DNA of 64,000 nucleotides from Streptomyces diacarni. Lineage in GTDB: Bacteria; Actinomycetota; Actinomycetes; Streptomycetales; Streptomycetaceae. The first letter of the stretch is position 1. Each line of letters begins with the position of its first letter. The stretch is from NCBI RefSeq assembly GCF_003323715.1, contig NZ_QOIN01000048.1, forward strand, positions 310,001 to 374,000, in the 5' to 3' direction. Positions 7,959 through 15,205 of this stretch are shown one piece after another. The notes under the pieces were generated by a model. It did no database searches and had not been told where the DNA came from. It saw only the letters and a program-made list of their open reading frames with translations. The translations under genes and the position numbers were made by a program.

Positions 7959-7960
7959 TT
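7926..7960. terminator. Intrinsic terminator between the small RNA candidate and the HEPN gene
   Basis: AAAGAGGGGCCGC (7926-7938) pairs with GCGGCCCCTCTTT (7943-7955) around a TTTC loop, with T-rich sequence on the plus side and A-rich sequence on the minus side. It can serve both directions: the end of plus-strand transcription and the end of the minus-strand HNH/HEPN operon, whose last stop codon abuts it (7959). Confidence 0.85.
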
Positions 7961-8855
7961 AGATGCCCATGCGCGCGAGCCCCTCCTCTAGATCTTCTTG
8001 CTTGATGCAGATCGCGGCGTAATAGTGTCTGGCGTACCCCTGTATCTTGCGCAGGCGTTCATCCTTATTCCTAGGGATACCTGGACCGAATTCTTCGATG
8101 TCTTCGAGAGCCACGTCGACCCATGTCGATACGGAAAGGGCATCAGCGATTATCCGATTGGCGCAACGGGCCAGGTTCTTGACGACAGCTAGCGTCATGA
8201 CGACCTCTCCCGTGCCAACGGTAAGGGGATCGCCTTCTTTGAAGCGTCGTGGAGCGTAAGTGGTTTGCTTCTTCCAGCCTGCCTCAGCTCCTCGGCTGAG
8301 AGAATTAGCCGCCTCTGTTAGGCGCTCATCAACTATCCCACCCCTGTGAGTCAGGCAGTTTCGCATTTCTCTCAGGACATGGAATTGTGAGAGGCTGTCC
8401 ACGGGGAAGTCCTGTGTTGCTGCTCTTTCCATGGTCGCGTGCATCTTGCTTGCGGGTGTGGAGTTCGCTTTCTTGGTCGTCAGCTTCCCCTCGCGCGCCA
8501 GCAGTCCCAGACATGATCGTACGTAGTCCTCGTGCATTGCCAGTAGATAGGGCAACGCCATCCCCGCTACGTGGCTGCCAGAGTTTTCGAGGATTTCACT
8601 CGCCTGGCTGATAGAAAGGTTGAATCGCTCAATTTCGACGATGTGCGGGAAGATTTTTGACAGTGGTACATCGGCCTTGACCATGGGCTGCAGTAGGTGA
8701 GAAGCCAACCCGGCCCCTGCCAATAGGCCCATGACGCTATCATTAACATCTTTTCTCATTTTTTCGTGCATTCGAAAGGCAGGGAAATGCACTAATGGTG
8801 ATGACCGATTATTCATTCGCATTCTTTCAATGGCTTCCCGTAGTCTAGAATCCAT
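7959..8855 (-). CDS. HEPN-motif protein (298 aa), putative partner of the HNH-Shedu nuclease
   Basis: ATG 8855 has GAGGAG eight bases upstream. The protein is mostly alpha-helical. At residues 165-170 it carries RNCLTH in the context REMRNCLTHRGGIVDERL, matching the RNxxxH (R-X4-6-H) catalytic motif of HEPN-superfamily RNases, typical of toxins and phage-defence effectors. The flanking HRGG and DERL also resemble HEPN-like proteins. It is the second gene of a minus-strand pair, 64 bp after the HNH-DUF4263 gene. Codon use is much more AT-rich than the flanking genes and there is a TTA leucine codon at residue 21, so expression might depend on bldA. Overall family not recognised; RNase activity is inference. 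Confidence 0.6.
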   Translation of the reverse strand: MDSRLREAIERMRMNNRSSPLVHFPAFRMHEKMRKDVNDSVMGLLAGAGLASHLLQPMVKADVPLSKIFPHIVEIERFNLSISQASEILENSGSHVAGMALPYLLAMHEDYVRSCLGLLAREGKLTTKKANSTPASKMHATMERAATQDFPVDSLSQFHVLREMRNCLTHRGGIVDERLTEAANSLSRGAEAGWKKQTTYAPRRFKEGDPLTVGTGEVVMTLAVVKNLARCANRIIADALSVSTWVDVALEDIEEFGPGIPRNKDERLRKIQGYARHYYAAICIKQEDLEEGLARMGI

Positions 8856-8919
8856 GCTCTGTCTCCTCGTGTGAATGAAAAGGCGTCGGGGTAACAGTGG
8901 CGGATGGGGTCAGTGCAAG

Positions 8920-9861
8920 TCACGATAGGGCGTTCTGAAGCCCTTCGATTCCCTCGAACAGTTCGTCGTATGTGAGTATGCGAACGTCCTTCAGGGCAGA
9001 TCTGAAAACTTCAAATGAGTGACGAGCGCTTTGGCTCATTTTTTCGATGCTCAAATCCCCGATGATTAGGGTGCATGAAGGGCTGATCGCCCGTAGGGTG
9101 GGAGTGGAAAAGGTTAGGTTTGTGAGTTCGCGCATCAGACTCTCTTTGTACGTCAGGACCTGAACGCACGATCCCGCAAGTTCGCGAGAAGGGGCGAATG
9201 TGTTATTTCTGTAAGGGGAAGGCTGTAGCAGTCGAGTCGACGGCGTCTTGATCTCAAGTAGGGCGCAGTTGCCTGAGTTTTGGGCCAGGAAGTCGAGAAC
9301 GTTTCCTCCGGAGTTGGACACGCTCTTTCCGCCTACGTAACATTTACTCAGGAGGGTGTATGCTTTTCCTCCCATGGTGATAGACAATACTTCTGGTCGT
9401 TCTGTGAAGAAAGTCTGCCAGAATTCTTCGCTGTCGTTGCTGCGCTCCCGCTCCCAGATTGACAAGGATTCTGTCAAGCGGTTTACCGCGGGTGTCGACT
9501 CCATAGATTGGCTATCGATGCGCTGCAAATGTTGCTCGCGCATGCGGAGCAGTGCATCGACTGTGTAGGTATAGGGCTCTTTGTCTATTGTGTCGTGATG
9601 CGTAGGGCAGAGAACGATAATGTTGTCCCCTAGGGCTTTTTCACGGATAGCGGAGCTATCCAGATGTCTGAGACCTCCGGGCGAGAGGGACGAAATATGA
9701 GCGAGTTCCAGCAATGGAAGCCCGTTGTCAAGGGTCCTGGGGGAGGAGCAATTGGGGTAGGCGCACTGCCATCCTGCTAGGCGCGCTGCCCGCCGCGCTG
9801 TTGCCCGCGAGACGCGTTGCCGCCCTGCAACATGTCGTGCGGGCCTGCCATCTGTGGTCAT
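8920..9861 (-). CDS. HNH endonuclease fused to a DUF4263 (Shedu-type) nuclease domain
   Basis: 313 aa from ATG 9861; the start is uncertain because GAGG is immediately adjacent, but no better start lies nearby. N-terminal domain (about residues 20-95): an HNH fold with CAYPNC (C33, C38), LAHISSLSPGG (H55) and NIIVLCPTHHDTID (C85, H88/H89). C-terminal domain (about 145-300): EEFWQTFFTERPEVLS, then D190 in NVLDFLAQ, E203/K205 in ALLEIKTP and Q234 in VQVLTY, the D...ExK...Q arrangement of DUF4263, the nuclease core of the Shedu antiphage system. Shedu proteins carry varied N-terminal domains; here it is a second nuclease fold. Low GC and location in an AICE support recent acquisition as defence cargo. 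Confidence 0.72.
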   Translation of the reverse strand: MTTDGRPARHVAGRQRVSRATARRAARLAGWQCAYPNCSSPRTLDNGLPLLELAHISSLSPGGLRHLDSSAIREKALGDNIIVLCPTHHDTIDKEPYTYTVDALLRMREQHLQRIDSQSMESTPAVNRLTESLSIWERERSNDSEEFWQTFFTERPEVLSITMGGKAYTLLSKCYVGGKSVSNSGGNVLDFLAQNSGNCALLEIKTPSTRLLQPSPYRNNTFAPSRELAGSCVQVLTYKESLMRELTNLTFSTPTLRAISPSCTLIIGDLSIEKMSQSARHSFEVFRSALKDVRILTYDELFEGIEGLQNALS

Positions 9862-10392
9862 CCTCTGATACTGCCCGAAGAGCCGGGTATGTGGGCTGGA
9901 ACTTGAGACATGGAGCAACTCGACCTGCTCGCGCTTGCGCCTGACAGACGCTCCGCAAGATGGAACTGGGTTGGTGAGAGTCATGAGATACGCGACAGGC
10001 GTACAGGAAGATCGAGAGGTGCCCCTGAGACTCCAAGCGGAGAAAGTGAGCCACGATGATGGGAGACATGTCGAGCGCCTGCAGGTGGCCCCCTCAGCCA
10101 CCCACCGACACCAGCCACGCTTCAACGCTTCTGATCATTGACCCGCAGATGCCTCCGCGTAGCCCCAGCTGGCCGCTAGGCGTTGGCGGGACCGGCCTTG
10201 TCGACTCCGACGAAGCCGGGCGCCGCGCCAAGGGTCTTCTCAGCTTTCCGCACTGGGGGGAGGGCCGGTAGCGTTGCCCGCTTGGTCGTGCTGCGCGCTG
10301 TGCGGGCTGGGGGCGGCGCGAGCGGCGCGGAGATAGAACGGGCGGCCACGGGCCGCCTTGAAGACGTAGGGAAAGTCTGAGCCAACTCCCAC
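9862..10392. other. Region between defence cassette and repressor, no convincing gene
   Basis: This 530-bp stretch should contain the promoter for the minus-strand HNH/HEPN operon at its left side, but I cannot define one. Near its right edge a minus-strand frame (10385-10176, TTG start 8 bp after the GntR stop) could encode a 69-aa basic, Pro/Ala-rich peptide. Its composition does not distinguish it from chance. No repeats or RNA genes seen. Confidence 0.35.
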
Positions 10393-11148
10393 TCAGAGGG
10401 GGTACGTCAGCTCCAAGTCGTTGCCTGGCAGGTGCAGCTCTTCCAGAGTGAGCGGTCGGTCGTCAGAGTTCCGCGTGACTCGCAGGAGTTGGAGGACCGG
10501 TACACCATCCGGAAGGCGCAGGGCTTCCGCTTGGTCTGGCAGGGGCATGCGGGTGCGGACGTGCTCGGTGAAGTGGAGTTCGTGGCCTAGGGCCGACAGA
10601 GCTTCGTAGAGTTCTGGCGCGGGAGGCGGGGGCTCTTCCTCGAACCTCGTGCCGACCAGTACGGAGAAGGGCACGTACGTGCGGTGGAGCTGGCGGAGCG
10701 GGCTGCCCTCGGCCGTCTGGAGCACGTCATACGTGAACAGCGGCTCGCCCGGTGGTACGCGGAGTAGGTCCGCCAGGGCGACCGGGGCGTCCGTGCGGGT
10801 GGCTGTGGGTCCTTCCGCGTTGGCCCAGCGGATGCCGTCCGCCTCGACGTAGCGGCCGTCCGGCTCGCGGCGCACGCCGCGTGGGCGGGTGAGGCTCGGG
10901 CGACTGTGGGGGGAGCGGACGAAGCCGCCGCGGCCGGCCATGACTTCGACCAGCCCAGAAGCTCGTAGCTCTGCAATGCCCTGGCGCACGGTCGGACGCG
11001 TGACGCTGAACTGCTTCGCCAGAGTCTCCTCCGACGGCAGCGGCTGGCCCGACGGGTAGGTGCCGTCCATGATGCCGGCACGCAAGTAATCCGCGATCTG
11101 GCGGTACTTGGGCTGTTTCTGCTGCTCGTGCGGCTTCTGCTTCGGCAT
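10393..11148 (-). CDS. GntR/HutC-family repressor (KorSA-like)
   Basis: 251 aa from ATG 11148. N-terminal winged HTH: YRQIADYLRAGIMDGTYPSG, PLPSEETLAKQFSVTRPTVR and GLVEVMAGRGGFV. The C-terminal UTRA ligand-binding domain runs from about residue 95 (PLFTYDVLQTAEGSPLRQLH, VPVLQLLRVT, PLTLEELHLPG). In pSAM2 the GntR repressor KorSA silences the replication and transfer operon through operators near its own promoter. The same layout is seen here: the gene is divergent from the transfer operon, with two identical palindromes between them. It is therefore the likely master repressor of element transfer. Confidence 0.88.
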   Translation of the reverse strand: MPKQKPHEQQKQPKYRQIADYLRAGIMDGTYPSGQPLPSEETLAKQFSVTRPTVRQGIAELRASGLVEVMAGRGGFVRSPHSRPSLTRPRGVRREPDGRYVEADGIRWANAEGPTATRTDAPVALADLLRVPPGEPLFTYDVLQTAEGSPLRQLHRTYVPFSVLVGTRFEEEPPPPAPELYEALSALGHELHFTEHVRTRMPLPDQAEALRLPDGVPVLQLLRVTRNSDDRPLTLEELHLPGNDLELTYPL

Positions 11149-11207
11149 CGGGTCTCCGGTTCTCGGGCTCGTCGTCAGCGCGTACAGCGTCTCTCATCCC
11201 AACACGG

Positions 11208-11270
11208 TTGACAACCCGTACTACGGGTGGTCACTCTGGACTCTCCGCAACCCGTAGTACGGGTTGTCAA
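11208..11270. promoter_or_regulatory. Divergent promoter with paired operators for the GntR repressor
   Basis: TTGACAACCCGTACTACGGGT occurs at 11208-11228 on the plus strand and again, perfectly inverted, at 11270-11250. It flanks 21 bp and makes a 63-bp mirror-symmetric region. Each copy starts with a consensus -35 (TTGACA) and contains a 15-bp palindrome (ACCCGTAnTACGGGT; 11214-11228 and 11250-11264) in the spacer. Repressor bound to the spacer would block both promoters. Matching -10 boxes are weak (CACTCT at 11232 for the plus strand). Confidence 0.8.
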
Positions 11271-11319
11271 GCAAGTTGGAGGAAGGGCCTTCGGCTGCGA
11301 CAGACAAGGAGTTCAGACA

Positions 11320-11697
11320 GTGGTAGCTCTACCGATTGATACGGCGAAGTTCACGGGGATCATCTGCGCCGTGGCCCCAACGCCGCGCATCGCCAACCGG
11401 GAGACCGGACAGCTTCGCGTCGACCGGGACACCGGCCAGACCGTGTATCAGGTGGGCCTCTGCCTGATGTCCGGGAGGTCGGCCGATGTCGTCACGGTGA
11501 ACGTGCCGGGGGAGCCGTCGGGCGTGCAGAACGGGGTGCCCGTCCAGGTCCGGGACCTGGTGGCCACGCCGTGGGAGAACGAGGGGCGGCACGGCGTCTC
11601 GTTCCGCGCCACCGAGATCAAGCCCCTCACGGCTCCGGCGGCCTCGTCCGCGTCCGGTTCGTGGGCGACGGCGTCCGGGAAGGGGGCCGGACAGTGA
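11320..11697 (+). CDS. SCO3933-family regulatory protein of AICEs
   Basis: I chose GTG 11320 because AAGGAG lies eight bases upstream and the protein then starts VVALPIDTAKFTGIICAVAP, like its family. About 125 aa, predicted all-beta: ETGQLRVDRDTGQTVYQVGL, VVTVNVPGEP, VQVRDLVATPWEN, HGVSFRATEIKPL. The family is a constant companion of AICE transfer genes (SCO3933 type), where it is called regulatory; its biochemical role is unknown to me. It is the first gene of the transfer/replication operon and overlaps the translocase gene by 4 bp (GTGA). Confidence 0.82.
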   Translation: MVALPIDTAKFTGIICAVAPTPRIANRETGQLRVDRDTGQTVYQVGLCLMSGRSADVVTVNVPGEPSGVQNGVPVQVRDLVATPWENEGRHGVSFRATEIKPLTAPAASSASGSWATASGKGAGQ

Positions 11698-13079
11698 TCG
11701 CCCTGGCCTCCGCGAATTCTGCGGGCTCCGCCTCGTCGAGCTGGGTTCTCGTCGTGGCCGCAGCGCTGGTGTCGGGTCTGCTTCTGGCAGGCCCGGCCCT
11801 GCGCCGGCGCTATCCGGTGGCCTGGTGGGTGTGCCTCGGGTTTCCGGTGGTGTGCATACGGGTCGTGCGGACCTGGCGGCCGTTGATGGCCGGCTGCGGG
11901 CTGGCGGTGAGCCGTAAGGCGGCGCTGATGGTCGTCTCCGGGCTCGTCGGCAACGGTTCCGCTCCGCCACAACCTCGGGTGCCTCACCGAGGACTCATAC
12001 GGCCGACTCGGGGCGGCTTCTGGTTCCTCATCCGGCTGCTGCCGGGGCAGGTGCCGGAGGACTTCGTCAAGGCAGCTCCTGCCATGGCGCATGACTGGGA
12101 AGTGCACGCGGTCCGCGTGACGACGTGGAAGCCCGGTCTCGTTCGGGTGGTGGCCTCGGCCAGTGATCCGCTCAAGGCGCCACAGACGCCGAAGCAGCGG
12201 GGCGCGGGGCGACTGCTGCGCGTCGCCGTCGGGGCGCTGGAGACCAGTGCTCAGTGGGTCATCGACCTTCGAGCGGTGCCGCACTGGCTCATCGTGGGCG
12301 CCACCCGATCGGGCAAGTCGACGCTGATCAATGCCCTCGTCGCGGGCCTCGCTCGACAACCGGTCGCGCTGGTCGGCATCGACTGCAAGGGCGGCATGGA
12401 ACTCTCGCTCTACGGCCCTCGGCTGTCCGCGCTGGCGACCAACCGGGCGCAGGCGGTCAAGCTCCTCGGCGCGTTGGTCGACCTGACCTTGGACCGGATG
12501 ACGGTCTGCCGCGCTGCGCGGGTCCGGAACGTCTGGGGGCTGCCGGAGGACGAACGGCCCGTGCCGATTGTCGTGATCGTGGACGAGCTGGCGGAGCTGT
12601 TCCTGGTCGCCAGCCGCAACGAGAAGGAAGAAGCACAGGCGGCGAGTACGGCTCTCATCCGACTGGCGCAACTCGGAGCGGCACTCGGCGTGTTCCTCGT
12701 CGTCGCCGGGCAACGGGTCGGCTCGGATCTCGGGCCGGGCGTCACGGCCCTCCGCGCTCAGCTCGCCGGCCGTGTCTGCCACCGGGTGGCCGACCCCGGT
12801 ACGGCGGAAATGGCGCTCGGTGACCTCAACCCCGATGCATTGCACGCGGCGCAGTCGATCACACCCGAACAGGCCGGTACGGCGGTGCTCGCCTCGGCCG
12901 ACGGCTGGGACCGTGCCCGGTCCCACCTGGTCTCGGAGACGGAAGCGGAGCGCGTTGCCGCCGAGTATGCGCACCTCACGCCCCACGTGCCGGAGCTGGT
13001 CACAGCAGGGGGCGGAACCTCGGCGGACGACGTTCCCAGGGCACGGCTCGAACGACTCGACGGCGAAGAGAACGAGTGA
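11694..13079 (+). CDS. FtsK/SpoIIIE-type conjugative DNA translocase (TraSA-like)
   Basis: GTG 11694 overlaps the preceding stop (GTGA), giving 461 aa. Two N-terminal hydrophobic segments (WVLVVAAALVSGLLLAG and WWVCLGFPVVCIRVV) anchor it. The motor domain has Walker A GATRSGKST, VGIDCKGGMEL, Walker B PIVVIVDELAEL and the conserved GVFLVVAGQRVGSD region. Streptomyces Tra proteins are single FtsK-like ATPases that move double-stranded element DNA between mycelial compartments. It is shorter than chromosomal FtsK, as expected for AICE Tra. Co-transcribed with the SCO3933-family gene and repressed through the paired operators. Confidence 0.93.
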   Translation: MIALASANSAGSASSSWVLVVAAALVSGLLLAGPALRRRYPVAWWVCLGFPVVCIRVVRTWRPLMAGCGLAVSRKAALMVVSGLVGNGSAPPQPRVPHRGLIRPTRGGFWFLIRLLPGQVPEDFVKAAPAMAHDWEVHAVRVTTWKPGLVRVVASASDPLKAPQTPKQRGAGRLLRVAVGALETSAQWVIDLRAVPHWLIVGATRSGKSTLINALVAGLARQPVALVGIDCKGGMELSLYGPRLSALATNRAQAVKLLGALVDLTLDRMTVCRAARVRNVWGLPEDERPVPIVVIVDELAELFLVASRNEKEEAQAASTALIRLAQLGAALGVFLVVAGQRVGSDLGPGVTALRAQLAGRVCHRVADPGTAEMALGDLNPDALHAAQSITPEQAGTAVLASADGWDRARSHLVSETEAERVAAEYAHLTPHVPELVTAGGGTSADDVPRARLERLDGEENE

Positions 13080-13097
13080 GAGAGGGGGTGGATTCCC

Positions 13098-13289
13098 GTG
13101 ATCTTTTCCGTATCCGCCGTGGTGCTGCTCGGCCTCCTGATCTGGTTCCTGCTGCGCATCCGGTACTTCCGGTGGGCCGAGGTGCTGATCTGTTCGACCT
13201 TCGGTTTTCTCCTGGGCGAGACCGGGGCCGGGCCTGTCGTTCAGGGAGTCCTGGACGGCCTCGGCGGACTCCTCAGCCAACTGAGCTGA
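13098..13289 (+). CDS. Small membrane protein of the AICE transfer operon (63 aa)
   Basis: Starts 18 bp after the translocase stop. A strong N-terminal membrane helix (IFSVSAVVLLGLLIWFLLRI) and a second hydrophobic stretch (EVLICSTFGFLLGE) are followed by a short Gly/Leu-rich end. Position and type resemble the small hydrophobic spread (Spd-like) proteins that aid intramycelial plasmid spreading. That role is inferred from context only. Confidence 0.75.
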   Translation: MIFSVSAVVLLGLLIWFLLRIRYFRWAEVLICSTFGFLLGETGAGPVVQGVLDGLGGLLSQLS

Positions 13290-13306
13290 AGGGAGGAGTC
13301 GCCCAA

Positions 13307-13663
13307 ATGATCTCCATGAAAAACGGCTCCCGACGGGGCGCGAAGTCGCCAAACCCGACCCCGTCAGGAACCCACTCCATCCGCTACGTCAGCAGTGAAA
13401 GGAGCAGTCTCACTTTGTCCACTGCGCATCGATCGCGCAAACCGTCGCGCCGCCCCTGGTGCGACCTGAAGGACGACGCTCACCTGAAGTGCCAAGGTTC
13501 CGAACAGGTGGTCCTGGCCGACCGCGAGGGCGCTGAGCGGCGCGTCTGCCCTGCGCACGCAGCCTCGCTCTGGCTGACGGACCCGAGTCTGCGCTTCTCC
13601 GCGAAGACTCCACCGGAAGCCATCGCCGCAGTGATGCGGCAGGCGTTCGGGGGTGGCCGATGA
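13307..13663 (+). CDS. AICE accessory protein with Cys/His cluster (118 aa)
   Basis: ATG 13307 is chosen because GGGAGGAG ends nine bases upstream. The N-terminal 45 residues are basic and Ser-rich. The C-terminal part contains RRPWCDLKDDAHLKCQGS, then RRVCPAHAASLWLTD, spaced so that three Cys and one or two His could bind zinc. The stop overlaps the replication gene start by 4 bp (ATGA), so the two are translationally coupled. Proteins of this kind regularly precede AICE Rep genes; their function is unknown. Confidence 0.7.
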   Translation: MISMKNGSRRGAKSPNPTPSGTHSIRYVSSERSSLTLSTAHRSRKPSRRPWCDLKDDAHLKCQGSEQVVLADREGAERRVCPAHAASLWLTDPSLRFSAKTPPEAIAAVMRQAFGGGR

Positions 13664-15018
13664 CGGAGGCCAGTGAAGTAGTCGCGGCGCTCATCGAGCG
13701 CGCAGGGCGGTCGGACTTCGACGGCTGGCGGCGGAGCGTCCTCCGCCTCGGCGGCTGCACCAACCCCATTCACCTCGTCGGCTCCGCCGCGTACGTGGAC
13801 GCTGCAACGGGGGCGGCGCTCCACTCGTACACCTCGGAAGCGCTCGGCGGTCGGCTCCTGGTCGCGTGCGGCAACCGCCGGGCGACGGTCTGTCCGACCT
13901 GCGCTCAGCTCTACCGCGCGGACACGTACCAGCTCATCCGGGCCGGGCTGGTCGGCGGTAAGGCGGTCGCGGAGACGGTGAGCGGGCACCCTCGGGTGTT
14001 CGCCACCCTCACCGCTCCGAGCTTCGGTCCCGTCCACTCGCGGCGTGAGCGGGGCGGCCGAGTGCTGGCCTGCCGTCCGCGGAAGGCGGGGGAGTGCTGC
14101 CCGCATGGCGATCCCGTCGGGTGCCATACCCGTCATGCGGCGGACGATCCGCGACTCGGTGAGCCGCTGTGTCCACGCTGCTACGACTATGCCGGCGCCG
14201 TGCTCTGGCAAGCGCAATCCGGTGAGCTGTGGCACCGCTTCACGCTGGAGCTTCGGCGCGTGCTGGCTCGGCGTGCGGGGCTGTCCCGTTCGACGCTGGC
14301 GGATGCGGTACGGCTCTCGTACGCGAAGGTGGCGGAGTACCAGCGGCGGGGCCTCGTGCACTTCCATGCCGTTGTCCGTCTCGACGGGCCTGGCGGGCCG
14401 GGGGAGTCACCTCCTCGCTGGGCAACGTCGGGTCTCCTGTCGGACGCCGTACGGGAAGCGGTCGGCCGGGCGCGGGTGGTCGCGTATGGGGCCGACGTGG
14501 TCGGCTCGCGCGTGCTGCGGTTTGGCCGGCAGTTGGACATCCGTGCGGTTCCGGCGGCCGACTCGGCGGACGGGCTGTCCTCGTCGGCAGTCGCGGGCTA
14601 CATCGCCAAGTACGCCACCAAGGGTGCCGAGTCGGCCGGGGCCGTCGACGGGCGTATCCGGCACGGCAAGGACCTGGCCACGCTGCCCGTGCGGAATCAC
14701 GTGCTCCGCATGGTTGGCACCTGCTGGTGGCTCGGCGGGCTGCCTTCCTTCGAAGAGCTGAGGTTGCGGCGCTGGGCACACATGCTCGGCTACCGGGGCC
14801 ACTTCTCGACCAAGTCCCGCCACTACTCCACCACCCTCGGCGTGCTGCGCTCGGCCCGTGCTGAGCACCGTGAGCGCGAACAGCGGTCCGCGCTCGGCTT
14901 GGACGACCGGGACGCGGTCCTCGTCGGCCAGTGGCGCTACGCGGGGCGGGGCTACAGCCCGGAGGCGGCCCTTCTCGCCGCCTCTGTCCGGAGGGGCGGT
15001 GACGGACATGGCGCGTAA
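13660..15018 (+). CDS. repSA: Rolling-circle replication initiator, RepSA type
   Basis: 452 aa. The HUH-type initiator signature is LVHFHAVVRLDGP; a conserved FATLTAPSFGPVH motif and the downstream Tyr-containing segment VAGYIAKYATKGAES complete the usual motif order. Several CxxC pairs (CPTCAQLY, CPRCYDY) are typical of the actinobacterial RepSA family. It would nick one strand at the element's double-strand origin and start rolling-circle replication after excision. No origin could be defined in flanking DNA; in pSAM2 the origin lies in or near the rep gene. Overlaps the accessory gene upstream and the Xis gene downstream. Confidence 0.93.
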   Translation: MTEASEVVAALIERAGRSDFDGWRRSVLRLGGCTNPIHLVGSAAYVDAATGAALHSYTSEALGGRLLVACGNRRATVCPTCAQLYRADTYQLIRAGLVGGKAVAETVSGHPRVFATLTAPSFGPVHSRRERGGRVLACRPRKAGECCPHGDPVGCHTRHAADDPRLGEPLCPRCYDYAGAVLWQAQSGELWHRFTLELRRVLARRAGLSRSTLADAVRLSYAKVAEYQRRGLVHFHAVVRLDGPGGPGESPPRWATSGLLSDAVREAVGRARVVAYGADVVGSRVLRFGRQLDIRAVPAADSADGLSSSAVAGYIAKYATKGAESAGAVDGRIRHGKDLATLPVRNHVLRMVGTCWWLGGLPSFEELRLRRWAHMLGYRGHFSTKSRHYSTTLGVLRSARAEHREREQRSALGLDDRDAVLVGQWRYAGRGYSPEAALLAASVRRGGDGHGA

Positions 15019-15205
15019 CCGCACAGAACTCCTCACCGTCCGCGAGGTCCTGAACGAGTTGGGAGGCGTTTCCCGGCGCACCTTCTACCGCTGGCGCGAA
15101 CTGCGCACGGCTCCTCGCTGCATTCGGTTGCCCAACGGCGAACTACGGGTCCGCCGTGACGCGCTGGAGGACTGGCTGGACGACCGGGCGGAGGGGGCGA
15201 CATGA
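15008..15205 (+). CDS. xis: Excisionase (Xis), MerR-like helix-turn-helix
   Basis: ATG 15008 gives 65 aa; an in-frame GTG at 14999 is an alternative. The domain LLTVREVLNELGGVSRRTFY RWRE is a winged-helix DNA-binding motif, followed by RLPNGELRVRRDALEDWLDD. This is the typical AICE Xis that bends attachment-site DNA and directs integrase toward excision. It overlaps rep by 11 bp and int by 4 bp (ATGA), as in other pSAM2-type elements. Confidence 0.9.
   Translation: MARNRTELLTVREVLNELGGVSRRTFYRWRELRTAPRCIRLPNGELRVRRDALEDWLDDRAEGAT

Noticed and set aside
10176..10385. 69-aa minus-strand frame just after the GntR gene
   Set aside because: TTG start without a convincing RBS and Pro/Ala/Arg-rich composition equal to shadow frames; mentioned only in the gap entry.
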